This document shows, in pieces, positions 15,971-24,625 of a stretch of 64,000 nt of DNA (its first letter is position 1; each line of letters starts with the position of its first letter). Under the pieces are notes generated by a model. The model worked only from the letters and a program-made list of their open reading frames with translations. It was not told the origin of the DNA and did not search any database. Source of the DNA: Pyrinomonadaceae bacterium (GTDB taxonomy: Bacteria > Acidobacteriota > Blastocatellia > Pyrinomonadales > Pyrinomonadaceae); the NCBI GenBank assembly GCA_021228405.1, contig JAJQRF010000008.1:62001-126000 (forward strand), written 5' to 3'. Position numbers and translations under genes: made by a program.

Positions 15971-17511
15971 TTCCTCAACTCCCGTTTCAAAATCTTCCCG
16001 GTTGCGGTCATCGGCAAAGAATCTCTAAATTCGACAAAACGCGGATATTTATAGCTTGCCATATTCGCTTTGCAATATTCGATCAATTCATTTTCGGTCA
16101 AATCTTTGCCGTCTTTTTTAACGATCACGGCTTTCACTTCTTCGCCGTGTTCTTCGCTCGGAACACCGATCACGGCACAGAGAGAAACGGCTTCGTGCGT
16201 CATAATAAATTCTTCGACCTCGCGCGGATAAACATTAAAACCGCCGCGCAGGATCATATCTTTGACACGGTCGGAAATGTAAATATAACCTTCTTCGTCG
16301 CGCCGTCCGACATCGCCTGAATGAAGCCAGCCGTTGCGAATCGTCGCTTGCGTCGCTTCGTGGCGTTTATAATAACCTTTCATTACGCAATGCCCGCGAA
16401 TGCAGATTTCGCCGATCTCGTTCGGCGCAACTTCTTTGCCGTTTTCGTCAACAATTTTTACTTCAACGCCCCAAACCGGAAAACCGATCGAGCCGGGTTT
16501 CGCTTCGCCGTATCGATTGAAAACCGCGACGGGCGAAGTTTCCGAAAGCCCGTAACCTTCGGTGATTTTCGTTTTGAATTTTTCTTCAAACCCCTTCAAG
16601 ACCTCGACCGGCATCGACGCACCGCCCGATTTGCAAAGGCGCAGGTTGCGCGAGATTTTTTCGAGATCGAATCTTTGCGTGCCTTCGTGATGAAGCAGAG
16701 CCCAATACATCGTCGGCACGCCCGCAAAGATCGTGACATCGTATTTATCCATCAGCGCAAGCGCGTCTTCCGCCGAAAAACGCGGCAAAAGAACGAGCGT
16801 TGCGCGATTGTAAAAACCTGCATTCAACTGCACGACCTGACCGAACGAATGAAAAAGCGGAAGCGTCAAAAGATGCACGTCGGCATCTTTTTTCGGATAC
16901 ATCGTGTCGGAAAGACGCGCATTCATCAAGACGTTCAAATGCGTCAATTCCGCACCTTTCGGCTGTCCGGTCGTGCCCGAAGTGTAAAGAATCACGGCTG
17001 TATCATTTTCGTTTGTCGTCACGGATTCAAATTCGGTCGGTTCGGTTTCGATGAATTTTTGGAAGGTTTCCACGTTTGCGTAAGAAGATTCGGTTTTGCC
17101 GTCGTGCGTGACGAGAATGAATTTTTCGCAGTTTTCAGCCGCTTCAAACCCTTTCAAACCTTCAACGCCCATCGGCAATTCCGCCGTTCCTTCAAAGCAA
17201 AAATAAACGCGCGCGTCCGAATCCGAAAGATGATATTCGATCTCACGCCCTTTCAGCAAAACATTTAACGGCACGACCGTCGCGCCGGCTTTCAAAATTC
17301 CGTAATAAATTATCGGGAAAAACGGTAGATTCGGGCACGAAAGCGCGACTTTATCGCCTTTTTCGATGCCGTAATTTTTCAACGCATTCGCTACCTGATT
17401 CGCTTTTGCGTTAATTTCGGCGTAGGTCAATTTTGTTTCACCGCAGATAACGGCGAGTCTGTCAGGCACATTTCGTGCGCTGTCTTCAAGCAAAACGGCA
17501 AGATTCAACAT
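15958..17511 (-). CDS. AMP-forming acyl-CoA synthetase (fatty-acid CoA ligase type)
   Basis: A 517-aa ANL-superfamily enzyme that activates a carboxylic acid as acyl-AMP and then acyl-CoA. The P-loop-like motif YTSGTTGQPKGAELTH (about 180-195), the GYGLSETSPV motif (about 314-323), the hinge SDRVKDMILRGGFNVYPREVE (in two parts around 410-430) and the C-terminal catalytic Lys in TATGKILKR are all visible. These are the marks of medium/long-chain fatty acid CoA ligases. It is the last gene of a minus-strand run with an acyl-CoA dehydrogenase, consistent with feeding beta-oxidation. A WP7 repeat separates them. Exact chain-length preference cannot be read. Confidence 0.9.
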   Translation of the reverse strand: MLNLAVLLEDSARNVPDRLAVICGETKLTYAEINAKANQVANALKNYGIEKGDKVALSCPNLPFFPIIYYGILKAGATVVPLNVLLKGREIEYHLSDSDARVYFCFEGTAELPMGVEGLKGFEAAENCEKFILVTHDGKTESSYANVETFQKFIETEPTEFESVTTNENDTAVILYTSGTTGQPKGAELTHLNVLMNARLSDTMYPKKDADVHLLTLPLFHSFGQVVQLNAGFYNRATLVLLPRFSAEDALALMDKYDVTIFAGVPTMYWALLHHEGTQRFDLEKISRNLRLCKSGGASMPVEVLKGFEEKFKTKITEGYGLSETSPVAVFNRYGEAKPGSIGFPVWGVEVKIVDENGKEVAPNEIGEICIRGHCVMKGYYKRHEATQATIRNGWLHSGDVGRRDEEGYIYISDRVKDMILRGGFNVYPREVEEFIMTHEAVSLCAVIGVPSEEHGEEVKAVIVKKDGKDLTENELIEYCKANMASYKYPRFVEFRDSLPMTATGKILKRELRKGGG

Positions 17512-17520
17512 AATTTTTAA

Positions 17521-17597
17521 GTGGAAAATGTAAAACGGTAAGTGGAAAATTAATTTTCTAATTCAGATTTTTCATTTTCCGTTTTCAGTTTTCCGCC
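17521..17597. repeat. WP7 word-palindrome (GTGGAAAATG)
   Basis: GTGGAAAATGTAAAACGG (17521-17538) and the mirrored TTTTCATTTTCCGTTTTCAG (17569-17588) frame the spacer. The right arm overlaps the 3' end of the acyl-CoA dehydrogenase gene, so its last residues are repeat-encoded. A relative lies at 37484-37558. Confidence 0.65.
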
Positions 17598-19228
17598 GGG
17601 TTCGCGCGTTCGATTATTTTGTCAGTTTCGGCTCCGAACGGCAAAGTTCCGAAGCTAAGATTTTTTTCAGACAGACGCGCAAGGCAAAAAGATTCGGCGA
17701 CAAAATCAGGGACGGTTTTGAGCAAAGCCGCTGACTGCAAAGCAAGCGCAAGCTTTTCCACAACGATTCGGGCGCGAAATTCCAGATTTTCGAGATTTGT
17801 AAATTCGTCCTTCAATTTCAATAAAAACTTGTCGAAAAATTCGTTCAAACCTTTCGCTGATTGAAGTTCTTCAAAAACCGCTTCGATGGATTCCGGTTCC
17901 TTCTGCATCGACCGTAAAACGTCCAGACATTGCACGTTTCCCGAACCTTCCCAGATCGAATTTACCGGAATATCGCGGTAAAGACGCGGCAGAACCGAAT
18001 CTTCGACATAACCGTTTCCGCCCAAGACTTCGATCGCTTCGCCGACCGCAAAAACGGCTCTTTTACAATTCCAAAACTTCCCGATTGCCGTTGCCGCGCG
18101 CGTAAAAAGTTTCGCCGTTTCGTCCGTTTCGGATTCATCAAAACCACGCGCCAGACGAAACGAAAGCGCGGTCGCCGCTTCCGATTCCAAAGCAAGATCG
18201 GCAAGCAGGTTTTTCATCAAAGGCTGTTCGATCAAGAATTTACCGAAAGCCTTGCGATATTTGCAATGATGAAGGCTTTCGGCAACCGCACGGCGCAGAG
18301 TCGCGCTTGAGCCGACCGCACAATCGAGCCGCGTGTGGCGCACCATTTCCATAATATTCGCCACCCCGCGACCTTCTTCGCCGATGATCTTTGCGTATGC
18401 GCCGTGAAATTCGACTTCCGACGAAGCGTTCGATTTATTGCCGAGTTTGTCCTTCAAACGCTGAAAATACAGCGAATTTTTTTGTCCGTCAGGCTTAAAT
18501 CGAGGTAACAAAAAACACGAAAGACCTTTTTCCGTTTGCGCCAAAACGAGAAAAGCGTCGGACATCGGCGCAGAGCAAAACCATTTTCTGCCTGTGATCT
18601 GATACTCGCCTTTGTCGTTCGATTTTTCCGCGAAAGTGAGGCTGGCGCGAACGTCGCTTCCGCCTTGCGGTTCGGTCATCGCCATTCCAAAAGTCGCGCC
18701 GCGTTTTTCCGAAACGGGCAAAAATCGCGGATCGTATTCATTTGAAAGAACTTTTGGAATCCATTCGCCAGCGATTTCAGGATTTATTTTCAAACCCGGA
18801 ACGACCGCAAACGTCATCGTCAGCGGACAACTCGTGCCTTCGTCAACTTGCTGTTTGATAAAAGCCAACGCCGAACGCGCCGTATACCTTCCCGGATTTT
18901 CTTTCGTCCAAGCCAAGTTGTGAGTTTCATTTTCAATTGAAACGCGCATTAGTTCGTGATAGGCGGGATGAAACTCGACCGTATCGAGCCGATTTCCGAA
19001 ACGATCGTGAGTTTTCAAGACAGGTAAATTTTTATTGGCGAGATTTCCGAGTTCGAGCGTTTCGGCACGTCCTAAAATTTCACCGAATCTCGCCGCGTTT
19101 TCGTTATTCCACGCGCCGCCGTTTGCTTCGACAGCGGTTTTTAAAGATTCGTCAGACGCAAAAAGATTGTAGTTTTCCAGAACCGGCGACTGATTCAACG
19201 ATGTTCCGAAATCGAAAGTCTTGCTCAT
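17585..19228 (-). CDS. Acyl-CoA dehydrogenase, AidB-like
   Basis: A 547-aa flavoprotein, longer than the usual 380-aa dehydrogenases. It shows the AidB-type layout: an extra N-terminal domain (to about 170), then MTEPQGGSDVRA (about 188-199), the central beta-domain with GRKWFCSAPMSDAF, and the C-terminal helical domain with EVLGGNGYVED and the SIWEGSGNVQCLDVLR signature. AidB relatives are FAD proteins linked to alkylation response in E. coli, while others are isovaleryl- or long-chain dehydrogenases. The neighbours (acyl-CoA ligase) favour a catabolic role. It is co-oriented with the 19236 gene, 7 bp upstream. Confidence 0.88.
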   Translation of the reverse strand: MSKTFDFGTSLNQSPVLENYNLFASDESLKTAVEANGGAWNNENAARFGEILGRAETLELGNLANKNLPVLKTHDRFGNRLDTVEFHPAYHELMRVSIENETHNLAWTKENPGRYTARSALAFIKQQVDEGTSCPLTMTFAVVPGLKINPEIAGEWIPKVLSNEYDPRFLPVSEKRGATFGMAMTEPQGGSDVRASLTFAEKSNDKGEYQITGRKWFCSAPMSDAFLVLAQTEKGLSCFLLPRFKPDGQKNSLYFQRLKDKLGNKSNASSEVEFHGAYAKIIGEEGRGVANIMEMVRHTRLDCAVGSSATLRRAVAESLHHCKYRKAFGKFLIEQPLMKNLLADLALESEAATALSFRLARGFDESETDETAKLFTRAATAIGKFWNCKRAVFAVGEAIEVLGGNGYVEDSVLPRLYRDIPVNSIWEGSGNVQCLDVLRSMQKEPESIEAVFEELQSAKGLNEFFDKFLLKLKDEFTNLENLEFRARIVVEKLALALQSAALLKTVPDFVAESFCLARLSEKNLSFGTLPFGAETDKIIERANPAEN

Positions 19229-19235
19229 TACGTTT

Positions 19236-19622
19236 TCAGATCAAACCTTTTTCGGAAAGTTTTCGCGTCATTTCCATTCCGAGAGTCTGCAAAGCGTTGG
19301 CGGGACGAACCATAACTTCAAAATCGATGATCTTGCCGTCATCGCCGAGCGCAATTATATCGACTCCGCGCAACGTAAAATCGCCGATCTGTGCTTCAAA
19401 TTCGAGCATAAAATTTTTGTTTTCGGCAATTTCACGGACGTATCGAAAGTTTTGAAATGTTTGCGAAGCGGCGACGAGAATGGCTTTCGTCATCGTTTTT
19501 CCTTCTTTCGGCTTCCAGACAAAAGGCGAGTGAAATTTTACTTCTTCGGCTAGAATCCCGTCGAGAATATTTTCGTTCAAAGTTTCGATAAATTCGTGCC
19601 AACGCTTGATGGTTTCGTTCAT
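19236..19622 (-). CDS. SnoaL-like (NTF2-fold) protein
   Basis: 128 aa, cytoplasmic, matching the nuclear-transport-factor-2/SnoaL fold: an N-terminal helix IKRWHEFIETLN, then EEVKFHSPFVWKP, KAILVAASQTFQNF, and a strand-rich half with ALGDDGKIIDFEVMVRP. Proteins like this often accompany polyketide, steroid or lipid metabolism genes as isomerases or small-ligand binders. It is the first gene of the run leading to the AidB-like dehydrogenase (7 bp apart), so translational coupling is likely. Substrate unknown. Confidence 0.8.
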   Translation of the reverse strand: MNETIKRWHEFIETLNENILDGILAEEVKFHSPFVWKPKEGKTMTKAILVAASQTFQNFRYVREIAENKNFMLEFEAQIGDFTLRGVDIIALGDDGKIIDFEVMVRPANALQTLGMEMTRKLSEKGLI

Positions 19623-19651
19623 AGACGAAATTTTAGCGCAGTTTCGGAAAT

Positions 19652-19684
19652 AAAAAAAAGGCTGCCGAAAACGTTCGACAGCCG
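19652..19684 (-). terminator. Rho-independent terminator
   Basis: On the minus strand, GGCTGTCGAACGTTTTCGGC followed by AGCC and eight T residues forms a strong hairpin. It ends the transcript of the 19708-20751 gene before the next minus-strand operon. Confidence 0.75.
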
Positions 19685-19707
19685 CAAGAGGAGAAATGCC
19701 AAAATCG

Positions 19708-20751
19708 TTAATTGATCGTTCCGATCACGATATTCAAATCGTTCTGCGGAACGGAAAGATCGAGCGTGACTTCGTTATTCGTGCGTTTGAAAACTGCATT
19801 TTCGATCATTCGCGCATAAACTTCCTTGTCTGCGCCGCGTGCACTGCCTAAAAATGCCTTGCCGATCATTTGCAAACCTTCGAGCGTTTCAAGCAAATCC
19901 TGCGCTTGTTTCGTTTCGGTCGTTTTCGCCATCAACTGCACTTTCGTATTTTCGCCGTCAACGTCCATCGAGCCATACATATAACGGATCGAATCGATGC
20001 TTTTTCCGAGTTCGTCATTGTCGAGCGGCAAAAGCGCGCTCATTCCGTTCGGAGTTTTTCCGGCAAAACTCATCACGCTCGTGGGATTGCGATTTATTAA
20101 ATTTGCGACTTCCGCGCCGACCGTAGTTTTTGCTTCCAGAGTTTGACGGATTCGCGCCGACGTTCCGAAGGCGAGCGTTTTCGCATCGAGCGAAGTAACG
20201 GCGACTTCATTGCTCAAACCTGCGACGAGTTTATCGATCATTCCCGAAACTTTTGAATTTTGGGTTTTGGGTTTGTTCTTGTCAACGGCTTCTTTCGCGG
20301 AAAAGATGTAAACCGTTTTCCCTGCAATAGTTTCCGTTTTGTATTTCCCGTTCGAGGCAATTTTGACAACGCTTAAAAGCGATGCCGCATTGTATTGACC
20401 GCGCACGATGGCAACGGGTTCGTAATTGTCCTGCGTCGTAGATTTTACGACAAATCCGGCGGCAAGCTGATCGAACTGACGAATGTCGATCCCGGTACTT
20501 TCCTTAACCTTGAGAATCGCTTCGGTCAGATCGCCGAGCAATTCTTTTTTGCCTGATAAAATCTGCGGCAAAGCATTGTTCAAAAGCCGTTTCAAATCGA
20601 CCGTTACAACGCCGTCCGAAGCCGGCAACATTGCAACGAGCGCGTTCGTTTGTTTCTTTGTTTTCTTCGATTTCGTATCGGCAAAAGCCGTTCCGACCAG
20701 GTTCAAAGCAAGCAGACAAACTGCGAATAAAGCGAAAAATTTATGTTTCAT
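19708..20751 (-). CDS. Exported hypothetical protein, 347 aa
   Basis: A signal peptide (about 1-25, ending TAFAD) precedes an alpha/beta protein with repeated Ala/Lys-rich segments. Motifs such as VAMLPASDGVVTVDLKRLL, FVVKST and AIVRGQYN recall exported proteins of acidobacteria that assess 'hypothetical' status everywhere I know them; no enzyme motif is seen. It is transcribed alone, closed by the 19652 terminator. It might be a periplasmic binding or quality-control protein, but there is no evidence for a specific role. Confidence 0.75.
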   Translation of the reverse strand: MKHKFFALFAVCLLALNLVGTAFADTKSKKTKKQTNALVAMLPASDGVVTVDLKRLLNNALPQILSGKKELLGDLTEAILKVKESTGIDIRQFDQLAAGFVVKSTTQDNYEPVAIVRGQYNAASLLSVVKIASNGKYKTETIAGKTVYIFSAKEAVDKNKPKTQNSKVSGMIDKLVAGLSNEVAVTSLDAKTLAFGTSARIRQTLEAKTTVGAEVANLINRNPTSVMSFAGKTPNGMSALLPLDNDELGKSIDSIRYMYGSMDVDGENTKVQLMAKTTETKQAQDLLETLEGLQMIGKAFLGSARGADKEVYARMIENAVFKRTNNEVTLDLSVPQNDLNIVIGTIN

Positions 20752-20924
20752 TCAGAAAACCTCAAAGGGAATTTTACAGCAAATTGCTCTACGTTTACAG
20801 ATGCCGAAATGTTTGCAATTAGTTCGCTGTCGTTTTTTCTTTTAATATAGTTTGTTAAGAGGCTCTGACGACCTTTAGCATTTGCTGACGTGCGGGCTAC
20901 CGACGTGCTAATCTTACTTTTATT

Positions 20925-21545
20925 ATGTCGAACAGTTTTGAAAATTTGATCGAAAACTTCGGCGTTCCGAAAATCATTATGCCGAACACGCCGCGAACTT
21001 TGAAGTTTGGCGGCGGATATTTGTTAGTCGGCACAAATCCCGAAATCGCGACGGCTCCTTCAGACAAATTCTATCATCGCCGCTTTCGTTTCGGCGATTC
21101 ACCATATCTTGCCGTCAGATCGCGCATCGAAACGGATTTGAGCCGTGAAAACGAACTGCTCGAACATTTGCGCGCTCAAAATTTAGAACCGGTTGAGTTC
21201 ATTTATACTTACAATGAAGTCTGGTCGAGCGATCCGTCTAAAATTTATATCAGCCCGAAAGTTGCCGTTGCAACCTCTGCCGACGTATCGCCTGTCAGCG
21301 AAGACGATCTGGTTCGTGCGATTTCCGAAAAAAGATTTATCCGGGCAGGCAGTTGGAGCTCGATGGGCGACGTTTATTTGAACGTTTCGCTTTGCGATAC
21401 AATGCCGACGGACGATTGCATTTATTTTCTTTTCGATAAACCGAACATTTCCGAAGCAATGCTCGTCGGAATCGGCGAATATTTCGATCGCGGCGACGAC
21501 ATTTTAAACTTTTGCGGGCGCGAATATTTTACGCGGTATTTTTGA
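20925..21545 (+). CDS. Hypothetical cytoplasmic protein, 206 aa
   Basis: No signal peptide, transmembrane helix or known motif. Notable blocks are FGGGYLLVGTNPEIATAP near the N-terminus and FYHRRFRFGDSPYLAVRSR. Composition is that of a globular alpha/beta protein. Its 3' end overlaps that of the convergent glycosylase gene by 17 bp, so both reading frames share the junction. Start ATG 20925 has no strong ribosome-binding site. Not recognised. Confidence 0.7.
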   Translation: MSNSFENLIENFGVPKIIMPNTPRTLKFGGGYLLVGTNPEIATAPSDKFYHRRFRFGDSPYLAVRSRIETDLSRENELLEHLRAQNLEPVEFIYTYNEVWSSDPSKIYISPKVAVATSADVSPVSEDDLVRAISEKRFIRAGSWSSMGDVYLNVSLCDTMPTDDCIYFLFDKPNISEAMLVGIGEYFDRGDDILNFCGREYFTRYF

Positions 21546-22161
21546 CCGAAAGATAAAAATGCCACAAGAGCCGCGCTGCCACGGCACGAAACGGTTTCCA
21601 TTTTTCGGCGATAATTTGAAATTCGTCCGAATTCGGCGCGTGTTCGAGATTTTTTATTTTTTTATATGCAAGGTGTAGAGCAAGATCGCCTTTCGGCATC
21701 ACGTCAGGGCGAAGCAAAGCCATTAAAAGAAAAATATCTGCCGTCCAATCTCCGATTCCTTTAATCTTTTTAAGCTCGTGTTTTGCCTCAGCATCAGGTA
21801 GATTTTTCAGATTTTCCAAATCCAGACTTCCTGCCAACACCGCCTTTGCCAATTCACGCGCGTAAACCGTTTTCTGGCGCGAAAAGTAGCACGATTTTAA
21901 CTCTTCATCCGACAAACCCAAGACTTTTTCGGGCGTGATCTCGACGAGTTTTTCCTTCAATTTGTTAAATGCCGAAAGTGCCGAAGCAAGCGAAACCTGT
22001 TGTTCCAAAATGATATGAATCAATGTCGAGAATGTCACTTCACGCGCCCACAACGGCGGCGTTCCGTATATTTCATAGATCGAAGCTAAATCGCTATCCG
22101 ATCCGGCAATTTGCAGACAAATTTCATTGAGATTTTCCTCACTGAGCGTTCGATGTTCCAT
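21529..22161 (-). CDS. DNA-3-methyladenine glycosylase II (AlkA/HhH-GPD type)
   Basis: A 210-aa base-excision glycosylase. The helix-hairpin-helix KIKGIGDWTADIFLLMAL (about 140-157) and the following catalytic Asp in PKGDLAL are clear, as is the IIHIILEQQVSLASA helix typical of the HhH-GPD fold. It should remove alkylated purines such as 3-methyladenine by a monofunctional mechanism. At about 210 aa it lacks the N-terminal domain of E. coli AlkA and resembles shorter archaeal and bacterial forms. It converges on the 20925 gene. It may pair functionally with the AidB-like protein, but they are not co-transcribed. Confidence 0.88.
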   Translation of the reverse strand: MEHRTLSEENLNEICLQIAGSDSDLASIYEIYGTPPLWAREVTFSTLIHIILEQQVSLASALSAFNKLKEKLVEITPEKVLGLSDEELKSCYFSRQKTVYARELAKAVLAGSLDLENLKNLPDAEAKHELKKIKGIGDWTADIFLLMALLRPDVMPKGDLALHLAYKKIKNLEHAPNSDEFQIIAEKWKPFRAVAARLLWHFYLSVKNTA

Positions 22162-22325
22162 TTTTGAATTTTAACTTTTTTTCGATCCGGCGGACGAATT
22201 ACGCAATGAATATTTCTTATCTTTCAGGTAATAAAGATTTAATAATTCTCGACTTGATAACCGCTTTACTGTGAAAAAACTAATTGTTATTCTTAATAAC
22301 GATTGATTATTACACTATAACTAAT

Positions 22326-23468
22326 ATGAATTTTGAACTTAGCGAAGAACAACAACAGATCAAATACAGCATCCGTGAATTTGCGGAGAGTGAACTAAAA
22401 CCGCACGTGATGGAATGGGACGAAACACAGCATTTCCCGGTAGAGCTTCGTCCGCAATTTGCCGAACTCGGATTGATGGGCATAATTTTCCCCGAACAAT
22501 ACGGCGGCGCGGGAATGGGTTATGTCGAATATGCCACGATCATCGAAGAAATTGCGCGGGTTGACGGTTCGGTCGGACTTTCGATAGCCGCGCATAATTC
22601 ACTTTGCTCGAATCACATTTATATGTTCGGTTCGGAAGAGCAAAAGCAAAAATATCTCGTCCCGCTCGCGCAGGGCGAATCTTTCGGCGCGTGGGGCTTG
22701 ACCGAATCGCAAGCGGGTTCGGACGCTTCGGGAACGCGCACGACGGCGATTCGCTCGAACGGCGGTTGGAAAGTGAACGGCTCGAAAAATTTCATTACAC
22801 ACGCGATCTCGTGCAATACGCTCGTCGCGGTTGCCGTGACCGACAAGGAAAAAGGAAATCGCGGTATTTCGACCTTTATTTTCGACAAAACGATGGAAGG
22901 TTTTCGCCCCGACAAAAAGGAAAACAAGCTCGGAATGCGTGCTTCGGAAACGGCTTCGGTCGTTTTTGAGGATTGCTACGTGCCGCAGGAAAATATGCTC
23001 GGCAATGAAGGCGAAGGATTTCTGCAAGCGATGCAGATTCTGGACGGCGGACGCATTTCGATCGCGGCTTTGTCGGTCGGCATCGCGCAAGGCGCGTATG
23101 AAGCGGCAGTAAGATATGCGAAAGAACGTCAGCAATTCGGCAAACCGATCGCTGAATTTCAGGCGATTCAATTTAAATTAGCAGATATGGCAACGCAGAT
23201 CGAATGCGCCAGACTTTTGACCTTACAAGCGGCGGCAATGAAGGACGCGGGGCAAAAAGTGACGCAAAAATCAGCGATGGCAAAACTTTACGCGTCGGAA
23301 GTTGCGGTGCGGGTTTCCGAAGAATCGATCCAGATTCACGGCGGTTACGGTTACACAAAGGACTATCCGGCGGAAAAATATTGGCGCGATGCCAAACTTT
23401 GCACCATCGGCGAAGGGACGAGCGAAATTCAGCGATCGGTCATTGCCAAAAATCTTTTGAAAGGTTAA
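22326..23468 (+). CDS. Short/medium-chain acyl-CoA dehydrogenase
   Basis: A 380-aa FAD enzyme of classic length that introduces the alpha,beta double bond of acyl-CoA and passes electrons to ETF. Motifs: [14 protein letters not shown] (FAD/substrate binding, about 127-140), [49 protein letters not shown] (read in two parts), and the catalytic Glu in [10 protein letters not shown] near the C-terminus. I start at ATG 22326 ([10 protein letters not shown]), the normal beginning for the family, although the frame is open to 22284. Butyryl- or isovaleryl-CoA-like specificity is likely. Followed by a WP5 repeat. Confidence 0.93.
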   Translation: MNFELSEEQQQIKYSIREFAESELKPHVMEWDETQHFPVELRPQFAELGLMGIIFPEQYGGAGMGYVEYATIIEEIARVDGSVGLSIAAHNSLCSNHIYMFGSEEQKQKYLVPLAQGESFGAWGLTESQAGSDASGTRTTAIRSNGGWKVNGSKNFITHAISCNTLVAVAVTDKEKGNRGISTFIFDKTMEGFRPDKKENKLGMRASETASVVFEDCYVPQENMLGNEGEGFLQAMQILDGGRISIAALSVGIAQGAYEAAVRYAKERQQFGKPIAEFQAIQFKLADMATQIECARLLTLQAAAMKDAGQKVTQKSAMAKLYASEVAVRVSEESIQIHGGYGYTKDYPAEKYWRDAKLCTIGEGTSEIQRSVIAKNLLKG

Positions 23469-23483
23469 TTTTTGGTAATTCTT

Positions 23484-23575
23484 GAACGCGAATCGGGTAG
23501 GTTTGGCAGACTTTTACGGATAAAATATTAGAAATAAATCCGTTTCAATTCGCCTGATCCGCCCGATTCGCGTTC
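23484..23575. repeat. WP5 word-palindrome, second copy
   Basis: Left arm 23484-23530 starts GAACGCGAATCGGGTAGG; right arm 23532-23575 ends CGCCCGATTCGCGTTC. Internal ACGGATAAAA/AAATCCG words pair as in the 2711 copy. It separates the dehydrogenase from the TPR/CRTAC1 cluster. Confidence 0.75.
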
Positions 23576-23637
23576 ATTTCTTCTTCATTTCTCAAATCCG
23601 ATTGCATTAAAAAACCACAAAAGTTAAAATTCTGCCA

Positions 23638-24615
23638 ATGCCCGATTTTTTCGCCAAAAAGTTTATAATTTTAATTTTTCCGTGTCTTTTTCTGATCGTT
23701 TCGTGTCAAAAACAGACGGAAAAGGACATTGAATCATTTAAAAAGGATGCACAGGCGGTGGCGGAATTTAACCGTATCAATCAAGTCATCGGGCGCGGAC
23801 AGTATCTTTCGCAAACAGACATCGATTCGCTCAATAAAATACGCGAAAAATATCCGCAAAATCCGAATGTTCGATTGCTGATGCAGTCGGCTCTGATAAA
23901 ACGCGAAGATTGGCAAGCCGCGGTCGATTTTATTAATCAAATTCCCGAAAACGAACGCACCGAAGACGAAAAAAAGAATCTTGCCAAAATTCTCGTCAAG
24001 CTCGGTCGTTATGAAGAAACGTTGCAAACGGTTACGCCTTTGCTTGAAAAAACTCCTGAAAACATTGAACTTATTTCCATTTCGAGCAATGCACTGATGA
24101 ATCTCGGACGCTACGAAGAAGCCGGAAATCAGCTCGACAAAGTCTGGAATGAGATTCTAAATCAGAATAAAGCGGACGAAGTGACGATGCGCGGGATGAT
24201 CTGGTTTTATCAGAAAAATTACGATAAAGCTGTCGAAACGCTCAACAAAGCGGTCGGAATCAATCCTGAAAGTGTCGCCGCTTACAATTCGCTTGCAAGA
24301 GTTTATGCGGCACAGGGAAACGCGGAAAAAGCGGAGGAATTTAGCAAAAAAGTGCAGTCGGTTTTCGACAAAATGACCGCTGACTCGCAAAAGAAAGCCA
24401 AATTTGTCGCCGACGCTAAAAATCTTGAAGAAGCATTTAAAGGCAAACGTTACGAAGAAGCCGTAACTCTGGCAAAAACGATGCTTCCCGATGCCGAAGC
24501 GGAAGATAAATTTGTGCTTTATCAATTTTTAGCCAATTCGTATCAGGCTCTCGGAAAGATGAAGGAAGCACAGGACGCGCTCGCCGAAGCTGAAAAATTA
24601 AAGAATCAAAAGTAG
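23638..24615 (+). CDS. TPR lipoprotein
   Basis: 325 aa with a lipoprotein signal (lipobox LIVSC, Cys23) and then consecutive tetratricopeptide-like helices: NPNVRLLMQSALIKREDWQAA, LGRYEETLQTV, LGRYEEAGNQLDKVW, YDKAVETLNKAVGINPESVAAYNSLARVYAAQGNAEKA (each read as separate pieces). It should face the periplasm as a protein-protein scaffold. It opens a six-gene same-strand cluster; 10 bp separate it from the CRTAC1 lipoprotein gene, implying an operon. Start ATG 23638 lacks an obvious ribosome-binding site. Confidence 0.85.
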   Translation: MPDFFAKKFIILIFPCLFLIVSCQKQTEKDIESFKKDAQAVAEFNRINQVIGRGQYLSQTDIDSLNKIREKYPQNPNVRLLMQSALIKREDWQAAVDFINQIPENERTEDEKKNLAKILVKLGRYEETLQTVTPLLEKTPENIELISISSNALMNLGRYEEAGNQLDKVWNEILNQNKADEVTMRGMIWFYQKNYDKAVETLNKAVGINPESVAAYNSLARVYAAQGNAEKAEEFSKKVQSVFDKMTADSQKKAKFVADAKNLEEAFKGKRYEEAVTLAKTMLPDAEAEDKFVLYQFLANSYQALGKMKEAQDALAEAEKLKNQK

Positions 24616-24625
24616 AATCTTATTA